10,928 bases of DNA from Actinomycetota bacterium (GTDB taxonomy: Bacteria; Actinomycetota; Acidimicrobiia; Acidimicrobiales; Iamiaceae): assembly GCA_017882935.1 (NCBI GenBank), contig JADGOP010000034.1, forward strand, positions 1-10,928, given 5' to 3'. The notes below the pieces were generated by a model, which worked only from the letters and a program-made list of their open reading frames with translations, made no database searches and had not been told where the DNA came from. Both the position numbers and the translations under genes were made by a program. Shown one piece after another: positions 1-9,705 of this stretch (position 1 is its first letter; every line of letters begins with the position of its first letter).

Positions 1-686
1 TCGCGAGTGCGGAGCCGGGGCCAGAGCGCGATCGAGAGCGTCGCGAGCACGGCCGTCTCGCGCGACAGGCAGGCCAGGATCCCGACGACGCACGCCACCG
101 CCACTCGGTGGCGCCAGCGCGACATCATCGCGGCGAACGCCACCAGCACCAGGCCCGCAGCGAGGGCATCGGCCACCGAGAGGAACAGCGCGGCGACCAC
201 CCCCGGGTTGAACACCATCATGAGGGGCAGCCACGTGGGGGCGCGTGGCATCCGTGAGAGCGCCCACGCCCCCAGCGCGACGCCGACCAGCGACGTGAAG
301 GCGAGCGCGTAGACCAGGCCGTCGCCGCGGCCCGGGCCGATGAGTCCGGCCACGAGCGGATACAGGATCCGCCGGTAGCGGTAGGCGGGGTAGTCGAGGT
401 AGCGGGCGTTGCCGCGGAAGTCGAACGGGTGCTTGGCGATGACGTAGAACCCGCCACCGTCGTGCCCCTGGTTGTGGAAGACGTAGCCGTGGGGGAAGTC
501 GTGGTAGAGCACGACGTTGTCCTTGGCGTTCTCGTTGCCGACGACGAGCAGGGAGGACACCGAGCCGTGAGCGCTCACCCAGAGGCAGGGCCAGAGGGCA
601 GCCAGCACCACGGTGAGGGCCACCACCCCCAGGGAGCGCCGCTGCGACGAGGCGGGGACTGGCTCCCGGCCGGCGGAGCTCGACAC
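1..686 (-). CDS. Multi-pass membrane protein, GT-C glycosyltransferase type (C-terminus outside window)
   Basis: Not identified to a named gene. The first 228 codons are visible and the rest lies beyond the window edge. Codon 1 is GTG at 686. It must be the earliest start, because an in-frame TAG lies two codons upstream. Residues 1-18 are polar and basic, followed by a hydrophobic helix at about 19-38. A hydrophilic loop then carries NQGHDGGGFYVIAKHPFDF (72-90) and YRYRRILYPLVAGL (102-115). The pattern 'D-G-x-F-Y ... A-x-x-P-F ... Y-R-x-x-R-I-L-Y-P' is common in GT-C fold membrane proteins, where the acidic loop after the first helix is the likely active site on the outer face. Further helices lie at about 122-144, 152-188 and 193-207, followed by SRETAVL. 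No good ribosome-binding site is seen. The gene is divergent from the GT87-like gene across 65 bases. A sugar-transfer role is inferred from fold type only. Confidence 0.72.
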   Translation of the reverse strand, partial: MSSSAGREPVPASSQRRSLGVVALTVVLAALWPCLWVSAHGSVSSLLVVGNENAKDNVVLYHDFPHGYVFHNQGHDGGGFYVIAKHPFDFRGNARYLDYPAYRYRRILYPLVAGLIGPGRGDGLVYALAFTSLVGVALGAWALSRMPRAPTWLPLMMVFNPGVVAALFLSVADALAAGLVLVAFAAMMSRWRHRVAVACVVGILACLSRETAVLATLSIALWPRLRTR

Positions 687-716
687 GAGCTACCGATCGG
701 CGCAGAAACCCGGATC

Positions 717-743
717 TTGAGCCGTCCCCACCGTCACTACACT
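717..743 (+). promoter_or_regulatory. Putative promoter of the GT87-like gene, leaderless
   Basis: TTGAGC (717-722) and TACACT (738-743) resemble -35 and -10 elements, each matching 4 of 6 consensus bases. The 15-base spacer is shorter than ideal. The hexamer ends 8 bases before the ATG at 752 and no ribosome-binding site is present. Transcription would therefore begin at or next to the start codon, giving a leaderless mRNA. Confidence 0.42.
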
Positions 744-751
744 CGCCGCCG

Positions 752-1993
752 ATGGTTGAGGTCCCGATCGCTCCGACCGCCGGGACCTCCCGAGCCCACC
801 TCGGCATCGAGATCGTGGCGCGCGTCGCGCTCGTCACCTTCTCGGCACTGGTGCTGCCGCACGTCTTCCCGGCCGACGTCTCGCACTTCCGCGACCTCGC
901 CAACTGCATCGCGGGGCCGAGCCACCAGGCGCTGCACCTCTGCAACGCCAAGCACTTCGCCATCAGTCCGCTGGGCAGCGGCTTCAACGTGCCGTACCGG
1001 TCGGTGCTGTTCGAGTTCCCGCCGGCCCCCCTGCTCACCCTCCCGCTGGTCGGGCACTGGATCGGCCCCCGTTGGGCGGCCCGCATCGTGTTCGGCTGCG
1101 TCATGGCCGGCCTCGAGCTCACCGCCCTCGAGCAGCTGCGCCGGACCTGGCCGGAGCACCACCGCGAGCTCACGCTCTGGTGGAGCGTGTCGGTCATCCC
1201 CGTCGCCCTGCTGGCCTGGTTCCGCTTCGACTTCATGGCCGTCCTGTTCGCCGCCATCGCGCTGGTGGGGCTCGAGACGGGTCGCAAGCGCACCGTGGCG
1301 ATCGTCCTCGGCTGGCTCTCGAAGCTGTGGCCGGCGGTGATCATCGCCGGGCTCGTGGTGCGACGCCGCTGGCGCGACGCGGGCGAGGCCGTCGTGGCCA
1401 TCGGCGTGGTCACGGTCGCCTGGTACGCGCTCGCCCCGAAGGGCTTCCACACGTTCCTCGAGTACCGCGCCGGCAAGGGTCTCGAGATCGAGAGCCTCTT
1501 CGCCTCGGTGCAGTTCCTCAACGTCCACGGCCACGCCAAGGGGGTTTCGGGTGCCTGGGTGATCAACGGCGGCTCCTACGCGTGGGCCAACCCGGTGTTC
1601 ACCGCCTTGCTCGTGGTGTTCACGCTCGGGGCGCTGTGGCGGGCGTGGGAGCCGGGGAGCGACGTGGTGGCCCTCTGCGGTGCCATCACCGTGGCCTCGA
1701 TGCTGTTCTCCCGGATCCTGTCCGCGCAGTACGTCGTCTGGCCGGCCCCGTTCGCGGTGCTCCTGGCGGCCCGGGGGAACCGCTCGGTGGGGTGGTCGTA
1801 CGCCCTGTCTGGCTGGCTCACCTTCGCCTACCTGCTCTGGTTCGACCACGCGATGATCCCCGGCAACCGCCTGCTGCAGGGCGTCGTCCTGGCCCGGAAC
1901 CTCTGCCTGGTGTGGCTCATGGTCGAGCTGTTCCTCGCGATCCGACCGGCGAACGTACGTTCGCCAGAGAGGTTGGCGGAACCGGTAGGCTGA
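752..1993 (+). CDS. GT87-like polytopic membrane mannosyltransferase
   Basis: A 413-residue integral membrane protein with about nine to eleven hydrophobic helices. It resembles the GT87 (DUF2029) GT-C family, whose characterised members move mannose from polyprenyl-phosphate-mannose onto envelope glycolipids or lipoglycans. Family-like points are an acidic first outer loop with D42 and D48, FEFPPAP at 88-93, RFDFM at 158-162, KLWPAVI at 191-197, GLEIESLFAS at 243-252, and SRILSAQYVVWPAPF at 320-334. The length is normal for the family. The ATG at 752 was chosen because a promoter-like hexamer precedes it and the first helix follows at about residues 18-40. The tail after about residue 398 is polar, and the LexA box of uvrA lies within its codons. 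The stop is six bases before uvrA, so read-through into uvrA is possible. The donor and acceptor are unknown. Confidence 0.8.
   Translation: MVEVPIAPTAGTSRAHLGIEIVARVALVTFSALVLPHVFPADVSHFRDLANCIAGPSHQALHLCNAKHFAISPLGSGFNVPYRSVLFEFPPAPLLTLPLVGHWIGPRWAARIVFGCVMAGLELTALEQLRRTWPEHHRELTLWWSVSVIPVALLAWFRFDFMAVLFAAIALVGLETGRKRTVAIVLGWLSKLWPAVIIAGLVVRRRWRDAGEAVVAIGVVTVAWYALAPKGFHTFLEYRAGKGLEIESLFASVQFLNVHGHAKGVSGAWVINGGSYAWANPVFTALLVVFTLGALWRAWEPGSDVVALCGAITVASMLFSRILSAQYVVWPAPFAVLLAARGNRSVGWSYALSGWLTFAYLLWFDHAMIPGNRLLQGVVLARNLCLVWLMVELFLAIRPANVRSPERLAEPVG
1948..1965. promoter_or_regulatory. LexA-binding SOS box of uvrA
   Basis: GGCGAACGTACGTTCGCC is a perfect 18-base palindrome. Its centre, GAAC-GTAC-GTTC, fits the known Gram-positive LexA/DinR operator GAAC-RNRY-GTTC at every position. 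It lies 34 bases before the uvrA start, inside the last codons of the upstream membrane protein gene, and reaches the expected -35 region of the uvrA promoter. LexA bound there would block uvrA transcription until DNA damage. uvrA is a classic SOS gene, which supports the call. Confidence 0.88.
1986..1991 (+). promoter_or_regulatory. Putative -10 element of uvrA, leaderless start
   Basis: TAGGCT matches the T-A-n-n-n-T core of an actinobacterial -10 element. It ends 8 bases before the GTG start of uvrA, so the transcript would begin at the start codon. The last T of the hexamer is also the first base of the upstream gene's TGA. No clear -35 is seen; its expected place overlaps the right end of the LexA box. 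Confidence 0.5.
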
Positions 1994-1999
1994 CCCACC

Positions 2000-4843
<2,844 letters not shown>

Positions 4844-4847
4844 CGGC

Positions 4848-4865
4848 CGGACCCTCGTCCGTTTT
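4848..4865 (+). terminator. Short hairpin plus T4 after uvrA
   Basis: CGGAC (4848-4852) and GTCCG (4857-4861) pair around a CCTC loop and are followed directly by TTTT. This is the form of an intrinsic terminator, placed 4 bases after the uvrA stop in the 37-base gap between the convergent uvrA and nadA genes. The stem is only 5 base pairs, so it may be weak. Confidence 0.45.
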
Positions 4866-4880
4866 GGGGAGTTGGGATCG

Positions 4881-6017
4881 TCAGGTGATGTCGAGCATCC
4901 GCTGCAGGGCCACGCGGCTCCACTCGGCGGTGTCGGGGTCGACGGTGATGCGGTTGACCACGTTGCCGAGGACGAGCTGCTCGAGGACCCAGGCGAGGTG
5001 CGGGGTGTCGATGCGCGACATCGTCGAGCACGGGCACACGATGGGGTCGAGCGACACCACGGTCTTGTCGGCGGTCTCGTCGTTGAGCCGGTTCACGAGG
5101 TGGATCTCGGTGCCGACGCCGATGACGCTCCCGGACGGGGCCGCCTCGACCGCGCGGATGATGAAGTCGGTGGAGCCGACCTGGTCGGCGACCTCGCACA
5201 CCTCGTGGGAGCACTCGGGGTGCGCCACCACGATGCCGCCGGGGTGGGCAGCGCGGAAGGCGTCGACGTGCGCCACCTTGAAGCGCTGGTGCACCGAGCA
5301 GTGGCCCTTCCACAGCAGCAGCGAGGCGTCCTTGCAGTCGGTGTCGGTGAGGCCACCGAGGTCGAGCTTGGGGTTCCACACGCGCATGTCGTCCGCCCCG
5401 TAGCCGAGGTCGAAGGCGGTGTTGCGGCCCAGGTGCTGGTCGGGGAAGAACAGCACCCGGTCGCCCGAGCCGGTGGCGCCCTCGGTGCTGAGCCCGGCGC
5501 GGTCGCCGAGACCCAGCGCCCACTCGAGCACCTGGCGGGCGTTGGTGGAGGTGCACACCGCCCCGCCGTGCCGGCCCACGAAGGCCTTGATGGCGGCCGA
5601 CGAGTTCATGTAGGTGATCGGCACGAGGCGCTCGATGTCGATGACGCGACCGAGCGACTCCCAGGCCTCCTCGACCTCGTCGATGTCGGCCATGTCGGCC
5701 ATCGAGCAGCCGGCGTTGAGGTCGGGCAGGATCACCTGCTGGTGGTCGCCGGTGAGCACGTCGGCCGACTCGGCCATGAAGTGGACGCCGCAGAAGACGA
5801 TGAACTCCGCCTCGGGTCGCTGCTGGGCGAGCACCGAGAGGCGGTACGAGTCGCCACGGGCGTCGGCCCAGCGCATCACGTCGTCGCGTTGGTAGTGGTG
5901 GCCGAGGATGAAGGCGCGGTCGCCGAGTCGGGCCCGTGCCGTCGCGATGCGGTCGGTGAGCTCGTCGGGGGATGCGTCGGAGTAGCGCTCGGGAAGCGGG
6001 GCTTGGAGCCGCAGCAT
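4881..6017 (-). CDS. nadA: Quinolinate synthase NadA
   Basis: NadA condenses iminoaspartate with dihydroxyacetone phosphate to give quinolinate, the first committed pyridine ring of de novo NAD synthesis, using a [4Fe-4S] cluster in the cytoplasm. From the ATG at 6017 it is 378 residues, normal for the longer NadA type. Family features are ILGHHYQRDDV near residues 37-47, FCGVHFMAESA, DLNAGCSMAD (C104), MNSSAAIKAF, AVCTSTNA (C155), FFPDQHLGRNT, HPECSHEV and DPIVCPCSTM (C328/C330). The three cluster ligands are probably C104, C155 and one of C328/C330. The frame also opens at a GTG at 6083, which would add 22 residues of low-complexity, non-family sequence. I prefer 6017 because GGAGG lies 11 bases before it. 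No nadB or nadC is in the window, so the gene stands apart from the usual NAD operon. Confidence 0.96.
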   Translation of the reverse strand: MLRLQAPLPERYSDASPDELTDRIATARARLGDRAFILGHHYQRDDVMRWADARGDSYRLSVLAQQRPEAEFIVFCGVHFMAESADVLTGDHQQVILPDLNAGCSMADMADIDEVEEAWESLGRVIDIERLVPITYMNSSAAIKAFVGRHGGAVCTSTNARQVLEWALGLGDRAGLSTEGATGSGDRVLFFPDQHLGRNTAFDLGYGADDMRVWNPKLDLGGLTDTDCKDASLLLWKGHCSVHQRFKVAHVDAFRAAHPGGIVVAHPECSHEVCEVADQVGSTDFIIRAVEAAPSGSVIGVGTEIHLVNRLNDETADKTVVSLDPIVCPCSTMSRIDTPHLAWVLEQLVLGNVVNRITVDPDTAEWSRVALQRMLDIT

Positions 6018-6024
6018 GTTGGGT

Positions 6025-6045
6025 GGAGCCTCCGTGGTTGGCTCC
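6025..6045 (-). promoter_or_regulatory. Hairpin overlapping the nadA ribosome-binding site
   Basis: Read on the nadA strand, GGAGCC pairs with GGCTCC across a 9-base loop. The Shine-Dalgarno sequence GGAGG (positions 6033 down to 6029) is split between the loop and the 3' arm of the stem. It lies 11 bases from the ATG at 6017. The stem would partly hide the site and could tune translation. It matches no riboswitch class that I recognise. Confidence 0.4.
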
Positions 6046-6140
6046 GGTTGAGACCGGTGGGGGCAGCCTGGTCGCCACGCCACGGGGGTGTCGGTCCCGG
6101 AGCTTCAAATGTTCGCCGCATGCCAGGACGACGTGGTCAC

Positions 6141-6146
6141 ACCCTA
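6141..6146 (-). promoter_or_regulatory. nadA: Possible -10 element for nadA
   Basis: TAGGGT on the minus strand fits the TAnnnT form seen before other genes here. It would place the transcript start near 6134 and give a leader of about 115 bases before the ATG at 6017. No convincing -35 is visible at the right distance, so this is only a candidate. The 6018-6210 stretch contains no gene. Confidence 0.25.
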
Positions 6147-6188
6147 TCGCCTGCGCCGGCGGGTGGCCCTCCCGGTCGGGACGGTCCC

Positions 6189-6203
6189 CACCACGAGGTG
6201 GTG
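6189..6203 (-). terminator. Hairpin just after the GT39 gene
   Basis: CACCAC and GTGGTG form a 6-base-pair stem with a 3-base loop, beginning 7 bases after the stop of the GT39-like gene. No T-tract follows, so it may be a weak or Rho-assisted terminator separating that gene from nadA on the same strand, or simply a chance hairpin. Confidence 0.3.
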
Positions 6204-6210
6204 TGTCGGC

Positions 6211-7755
6211 TCACGGGGCGTTGGCGTCGTAGCGCAGCACGCGGATCCCGCCCTCGAACGTGCGGTCCACGGCCTTGTGGAAGGACGTGGTCAGGTGGGC
6301 CCGGCTGACGAGGTGCTTGTCGTCGAGGACGCCGTGGATGTCGACGACCCAGATCCGCGAGTACTGCCGGGCACGCGCCGCCACCTGTGCCGGGGTCAGG
6401 AACGTGTCCTCGCGCTGCGCCCTGCCGAGCGGACGTGCCGGCGACAACGCCGTGGGCACGAGCGGATGGCGCACCTCGCGCCACGCGGCCTCGAACGCCG
6501 TGCGTGACTCCACGATGGGCGACTGGACGAACAGGATCGCGTCGCCGGAGCGGGTCTCGGCTGCCACCAGGCGCGCCGCGCCGCGCCAGTCCTCGCCGGG
6601 CCGGAGGGGGTGCTGGACCTGGGCCACGAGCAGGAGCCCCACCGTCGCCACGACGACCGGGCCCAGGAGCCCGGGACGGGTCGTCCGGGCACGGCGGCGG
6701 AGCAGGAGGTCGTCGAGCGCCAGAGCGCCGCAGCCGAGCAGGAGCGCGATCCCCGGCGCGATCGGGGCCAGGTAGTACGCCACGTAGACACCGTGCACGG
6801 CGCGCTCGACCAGGATCGCGGCGACGGGGACGATCACCCACGCCAGGGGCATCGCCCGGTCCATGCGCTCGGTGTCGCTCCTGGCGCGCACGGCCTGCGC
6901 GGTGCAGGCCACTATGCCCGCCACCAGCACCACGAGCACGATGAGCGCGACGCGCTCGATCGCGGCGAGGAACCAGTCGCCACCGTCGGCGAACAGGTGG
7001 GCGATCGAGCCGGGCAAGGCGGCGCCGTAGTCCTTCGAGCCGGTGGCGAGGAGCACGAGCGTGGCCACGAGGCAGGCGAGGAACGCCGGGGCGATGATGC
7101 GCAGGCCGGCGCGGATGTCGCCGAGGAGCAGCACCGCCACCACGCCGAACAGCTCGAGGATGTAGAGGCCGTGCACGAGCGGGCCGACGGCCGCGAGGAG
7201 GCCGAGCACGATGCTCCACCGCATGACCGCTCGGCTGTCGGGCTCGTGCTGCGCCTCGACGGCCCGGAACAGCACCAGCCAGGTGCAGGCCACGACGAGC
7301 GTCTCGAGGCCGTAGGCGCGCGCCTCGGTGGCCTTCCAGAGGAACATCGGGCTGGCCACGAGCAGCAGCGGGGCGATGGTGGCGAGGCGGCTGCCACCAA
7401 CCCGGCGGGCCAGCTTGGAGACCACCACCAGGGTGCCGATGGCGAAGACGGTGGACAACAGGCGCAGCCACCACGTGGCCGTGCTGACCCGGGCCCACAG
7501 CCAGAGCGGCACGTAGTAGGCGCTCATGGTGCCGTTGGTGGCGCGCAGGCTCATGCCGAGCTTCTGCGTGGCCGCGAGCGACCAGGCCTCGTCGAGCCAC
7601 AGGGAGGTGGTGCTCAGGCGCACAACGGCGAACGCCAGCAGCACCGTCACCGCGGCGAGCAGCCCGACGCGCTCGGCCGTGCGGTCGGCGCCGCCCGTGC
7701 CGGGGCGCGGCGCTGCCTCGACCTCGTCTTCGAGGTGGAGGGGGGCCGACGACAT
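6211..7755 (-). CDS. GT39/PMT-type membrane glycosyltransferase
   Basis: A 514-residue integral membrane protein of the GT-C superfamily, closest in pattern to GT39 (PMT_2) enzymes that use polyprenyl-phosphate sugars outside the membrane. A polar cytoplasmic N-terminus (1-29) leads into helix 1 (about 30-47). The loop motif LWLDEAWSL (52-60) follows, and its D55-E56 pair is the expected catalytic acid site. WLRLLSTVFAIGTL (96-109) and EARAYGLETL (144-153) are further family-like stretches, and YYLAPIAPGIALLL (327-340) lies near the last helices. After the final helix (about 364-380) a soluble domain of about 130 residues begins with EDWRGAARLV (388-397). The ATG at 7755 is chosen because TACCGT lies 6 bases upstream and the frame upstream only mirrors uvrC. 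The gene is divergent from uvrC across 60 bases. The substrate is unknown. Confidence 0.85.
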   Translation of the reverse strand: MSSAPLHLEDEVEAAPRPGTGGADRTAERVGLLAAVTVLLAFAVVRLSTTSLWLDEAWSLAATQKLGMSLRATNGTMSAYYVPLWLWARVSTATWWLRLLSTVFAIGTLVVVSKLARRVGGSRLATIAPLLLVASPMFLWKATEARAYGLETLVVACTWLVLFRAVEAQHEPDSRAVMRWSIVLGLLAAVGPLVHGLYILELFGVVAVLLLGDIRAGLRIIAPAFLACLVATLVLLATGSKDYGAALPGSIAHLFADGGDWFLAAIERVALIVLVVLVAGIVACTAQAVRARSDTERMDRAMPLAWVIVPVAAILVERAVHGVYVAYYLAPIAPGIALLLGCGALALDDLLLRRRARTTRPGLLGPVVVATVGLLLVAQVQHPLRPGEDWRGAARLVAAETRSGDAILFVQSPIVESRTAFEAAWREVRHPLVPTALSPARPLGRAQREDTFLTPAQVAARARQYSRIWVVDIHGVLDDKHLVSRAHLTTSFHKAVDRTFEGGIRVLRYDANAP

Positions 7756-7761
7756 CGCCGC

Positions 7762-7767
7762 ACGGTA
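7762..7767 (-). promoter_or_regulatory. Putative -10 element of the GT39 gene, leaderless
   Basis: TACCGT on the minus strand ends 6 bases before the ATG at 7755. No ribosome-binding site is present. This spacing repeats the leaderless layout of uvrA and uvrC. The -35 region is not recognisable and would fall in the same bases as that of uvrC. Confidence 0.38.
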
Positions 7768-7803
7768 CTTCGGCGCCGGGAACGGGTGGCGCCAGCCCCT
7801 CCG

Positions 7804-7809
7804 TACGAT
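7804..7809 (+). promoter_or_regulatory. Putative -10 element of uvrC, leaderless
   Basis: TACGAT matches 4 of 6 consensus -10 bases and ends 6 bases before the GTG start at 7816. There is no ribosome-binding site. The expected -35 place (about 7781-7786, AACGGG) is a poor match. No GAAC-N4-GTTC LexA box is seen here, unlike at uvrA. Confidence 0.42.
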
Positions 7810-7815
7810 GAGCGG

Positions 7816-9705
7816 GTGGTCGAGCGCCCCCCAGCCGGAACGATCCCCGATTCGCCGGGGTCCTACCAGTTCAAGGACGCGGCCGGCCGGGTGATCTACG
7901 TCGGCAAGGCCAAGTCGCTGCGGCAGCGCCTCTCGAACTACTTCCAGGATCCCCGGGCCCTGCCGCCGCGCACCGCGCAGATGGTGGCCACCGCCGAGTC
8001 GGTGGAGTGGATCCAGGTGGCCAACGAGGTCGAGGCGCTCATGCTCGAGTACAGCCTCATCAAGCGCTACCGCCCGCGCTTCAACGTGCGGCTCGTCGAC
8101 GACAAGAGCTACCCGTTCCTGGCCGTCACGGTGGGGGAGGAGTGGCCGCGTCCCACCGTCATGCGGGGGGCCAAGCGCAAGGGGGTGCGCTACTTCGGTC
8201 CCTACGGGCACGCCTACGCCATCCGCGAGACGCTCGACCTCCTGCTGCGCACCTTCCCGCTGCGGACCTGCTCCGACAACAAGTTCAACCGGCACCAGAA
8301 GCTGGGCCGTCCGTGCCTGCTGTTCCACATCGAGAAGTGCTCGGGGCCCTGCGTCGGCGAGGTCGACCACGAGCGCTACGCCGAGCTCGTGGCACAGCTG
8401 CTCCACTTCCTCGAGGGCAACAGCGACGACATCGTGCGCGACCTCGAGGTCCAGATGCGGCAGGCCTCCGACGAGCTCGAGTTCGAGCGCGCCGCGCGCC
8501 TGCGCGACCGCCTCATCAGCGTGCGCAAGGCCATCGAGCGGCAGCAGATGGTGGCGGAGCGGAACGAGGACCTCGATGTGGTCGGCGTGGCCGACGACGA
8601 CCTCGAGGCCGCGGTCCAGGTGTTCCACGTGCGCAAGGGCCGGGTGCTCGGGCGCAAGGGCTTCGTGCTCGACAAGGTCGAGGACCTCTCGGGCCCCGAG
8701 CTCATGGGCCGCGTGCTCGAGGGCCTCTACGACGAGGAGCCGGTGCTCGGCTACCCCAAGCAGGTGCTCGTGCCCACGGAGCCCGACGACCTCGGGCTGT
8801 ACCAGGAGTGGCTCACGTCGCAGCGGGGGAGCGCGGTCACCATCCGGGTGCCGCAGCGCGGCGAGAAGCGCACGCTGCAGGAGACGGTCACGCGCAACGC
8901 CACCGAGGAGTTCACCCGCCACCGGTTGCGCCGGGCCTCCGACCACAACAGCCGCGCCAAGGCCCTCAACGAGCTGCAGGACTTCCTGGGGTTGCCCGAG
9001 GCCCCGCTGCGCATCGAGTGCTACGACATGAGCCACCTCCAGGGCACCGACTACGTGGGCTCGATGGTGGTCATGGAGGACGGCCTGCCGGCCAAGCGCG
9101 AGTACCGGCGCTTCAAGGTCCACGTGCCCGGCAACGACGACTTCGCGGCCATGGAGGAGGTCCTCACCCGGCGCCTCACCAACCTGCTCGAGGAGCGCGA
9201 CAAGCCGGTGGCCGAGCGCGGCCGCTTCGCCTACCCGCCGCAGCTGCTGCTGATCGACGGCGGCAAGGGTCAGCTGTCGTCGGTGGTGCGGGTGCTCGAG
9301 GACCTCGGCCTCGACGAGGAGATCCCCGTGGCGTCGCTGGCCAAGCGCTTCGAGGAGGTCTACGTGCCGGGGCGCAGCGACCCGGTCCAGCTGCCCCGCC
9401 AGTCCGAGGCGCTGTACCTGCTGCAGCGCATCCGCGACGAGGCGCACCGCTTCGCCATCACCTACCACCGGCAGCTGCGCGACAAGCGCATGACCAAGTC
9501 GGTGCTCGACGACGTCCCCGGGCTCGGCCCCACCCGCAAGACGCGGCTCGTGAAGGAGCTCGGGGGGATGAAGGCGGTGAAGGAGGCCAGCATCGACGAC
9601 CTCCGCGCCTTGTCGTGGCTGCCCGACGCCGTCGCCGACGCGGTGCACGGCAAGATCCACTCGGTTGGTGCGCGGCCCGCGCGTCGTCCACCATCGGGGG
9701 TGTGA
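7816..9705 (+). CDS. uvrC: UvrC, excinuclease ABC subunit C
   Basis: The nuclease of nucleotide excision repair, which cuts on both sides of the lesion in the UvrB-DNA complex. At 629 residues it is full length. The N-terminal GIY-YIG domain that makes the 3' cut has GSY with Y17, YVG with Y28, R38, and NEVEALMLE (70-78) carrying the metal-binding glutamate. C152, C167, C175 and C179 match the spacing of the four cysteines reported to hold an iron-sulphur cluster in E. coli UvrC. A UVR motif that contacts UvrB spans about 205-240. The RNase H-like domain that makes the 5' cut has D404 (CYDMSHLQG), D481 (LLIDGGKGQ) and D541/H544 (IRDEAHRF). A helix-hairpin-helix domain occupies about 562-615. 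The GTG start at 7816 is supported by protein homology beginning at once (PGSYQF) and by a -10-like hexamer. It is probably co-transcribed with the overlapping methyltransferase gene. Confidence 0.98.
   Translation: MVERPPAGTIPDSPGSYQFKDAAGRVIYVGKAKSLRQRLSNYFQDPRALPPRTAQMVATAESVEWIQVANEVEALMLEYSLIKRYRPRFNVRLVDDKSYPFLAVTVGEEWPRPTVMRGAKRKGVRYFGPYGHAYAIRETLDLLLRTFPLRTCSDNKFNRHQKLGRPCLLFHIEKCSGPCVGEVDHERYAELVAQLLHFLEGNSDDIVRDLEVQMRQASDELEFERAARLRDRLISVRKAIERQQMVAERNEDLDVVGVADDDLEAAVQVFHVRKGRVLGRKGFVLDKVEDLSGPELMGRVLEGLYDEEPVLGYPKQVLVPTEPDDLGLYQEWLTSQRGSAVTIRVPQRGEKRTLQETVTRNATEEFTRHRLRRASDHNSRAKALNELQDFLGLPEAPLRIECYDMSHLQGTDYVGSMVVMEDGLPAKREYRRFKVHVPGNDDFAAMEEVLTRRLTNLLEERDKPVAERGRFAYPPQLLLIDGGKGQLSSVVRVLEDLGLDEEIPVASLAKRFEEVYVPGRSDPVQLPRQSEALYLLQRIRDEAHRFAITYHRQLRDKRMTKSVLDDVPGLGPTRKTRLVKELGGMKAVKEASIDDLRALSWLPDAVADAVHGKIHSVGARPARRPPSGV

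Noticed and set aside
6018..6083. Longer NadA with a GTG start at 6083
   Set aside because: The extra 22 residues lack NadA similarity. No TAnnnT or ribosome-binding site lies close upstream, while the ATG at 6017 has GGAGG before it.
6084..6210. Possible small gene or RNA between nadA and the GT39 gene
   Set aside because: Reading frames here have no protein-like composition and no tRNA or known RNA fold is seen. I see only the hairpin at 6189-6203 and a weak -10 candidate.
7756..7815. SOS box before uvrC
   Set aside because: A GAAC at 7780-7783 is not followed four bases later by GTTC, so the half-site has no partner.
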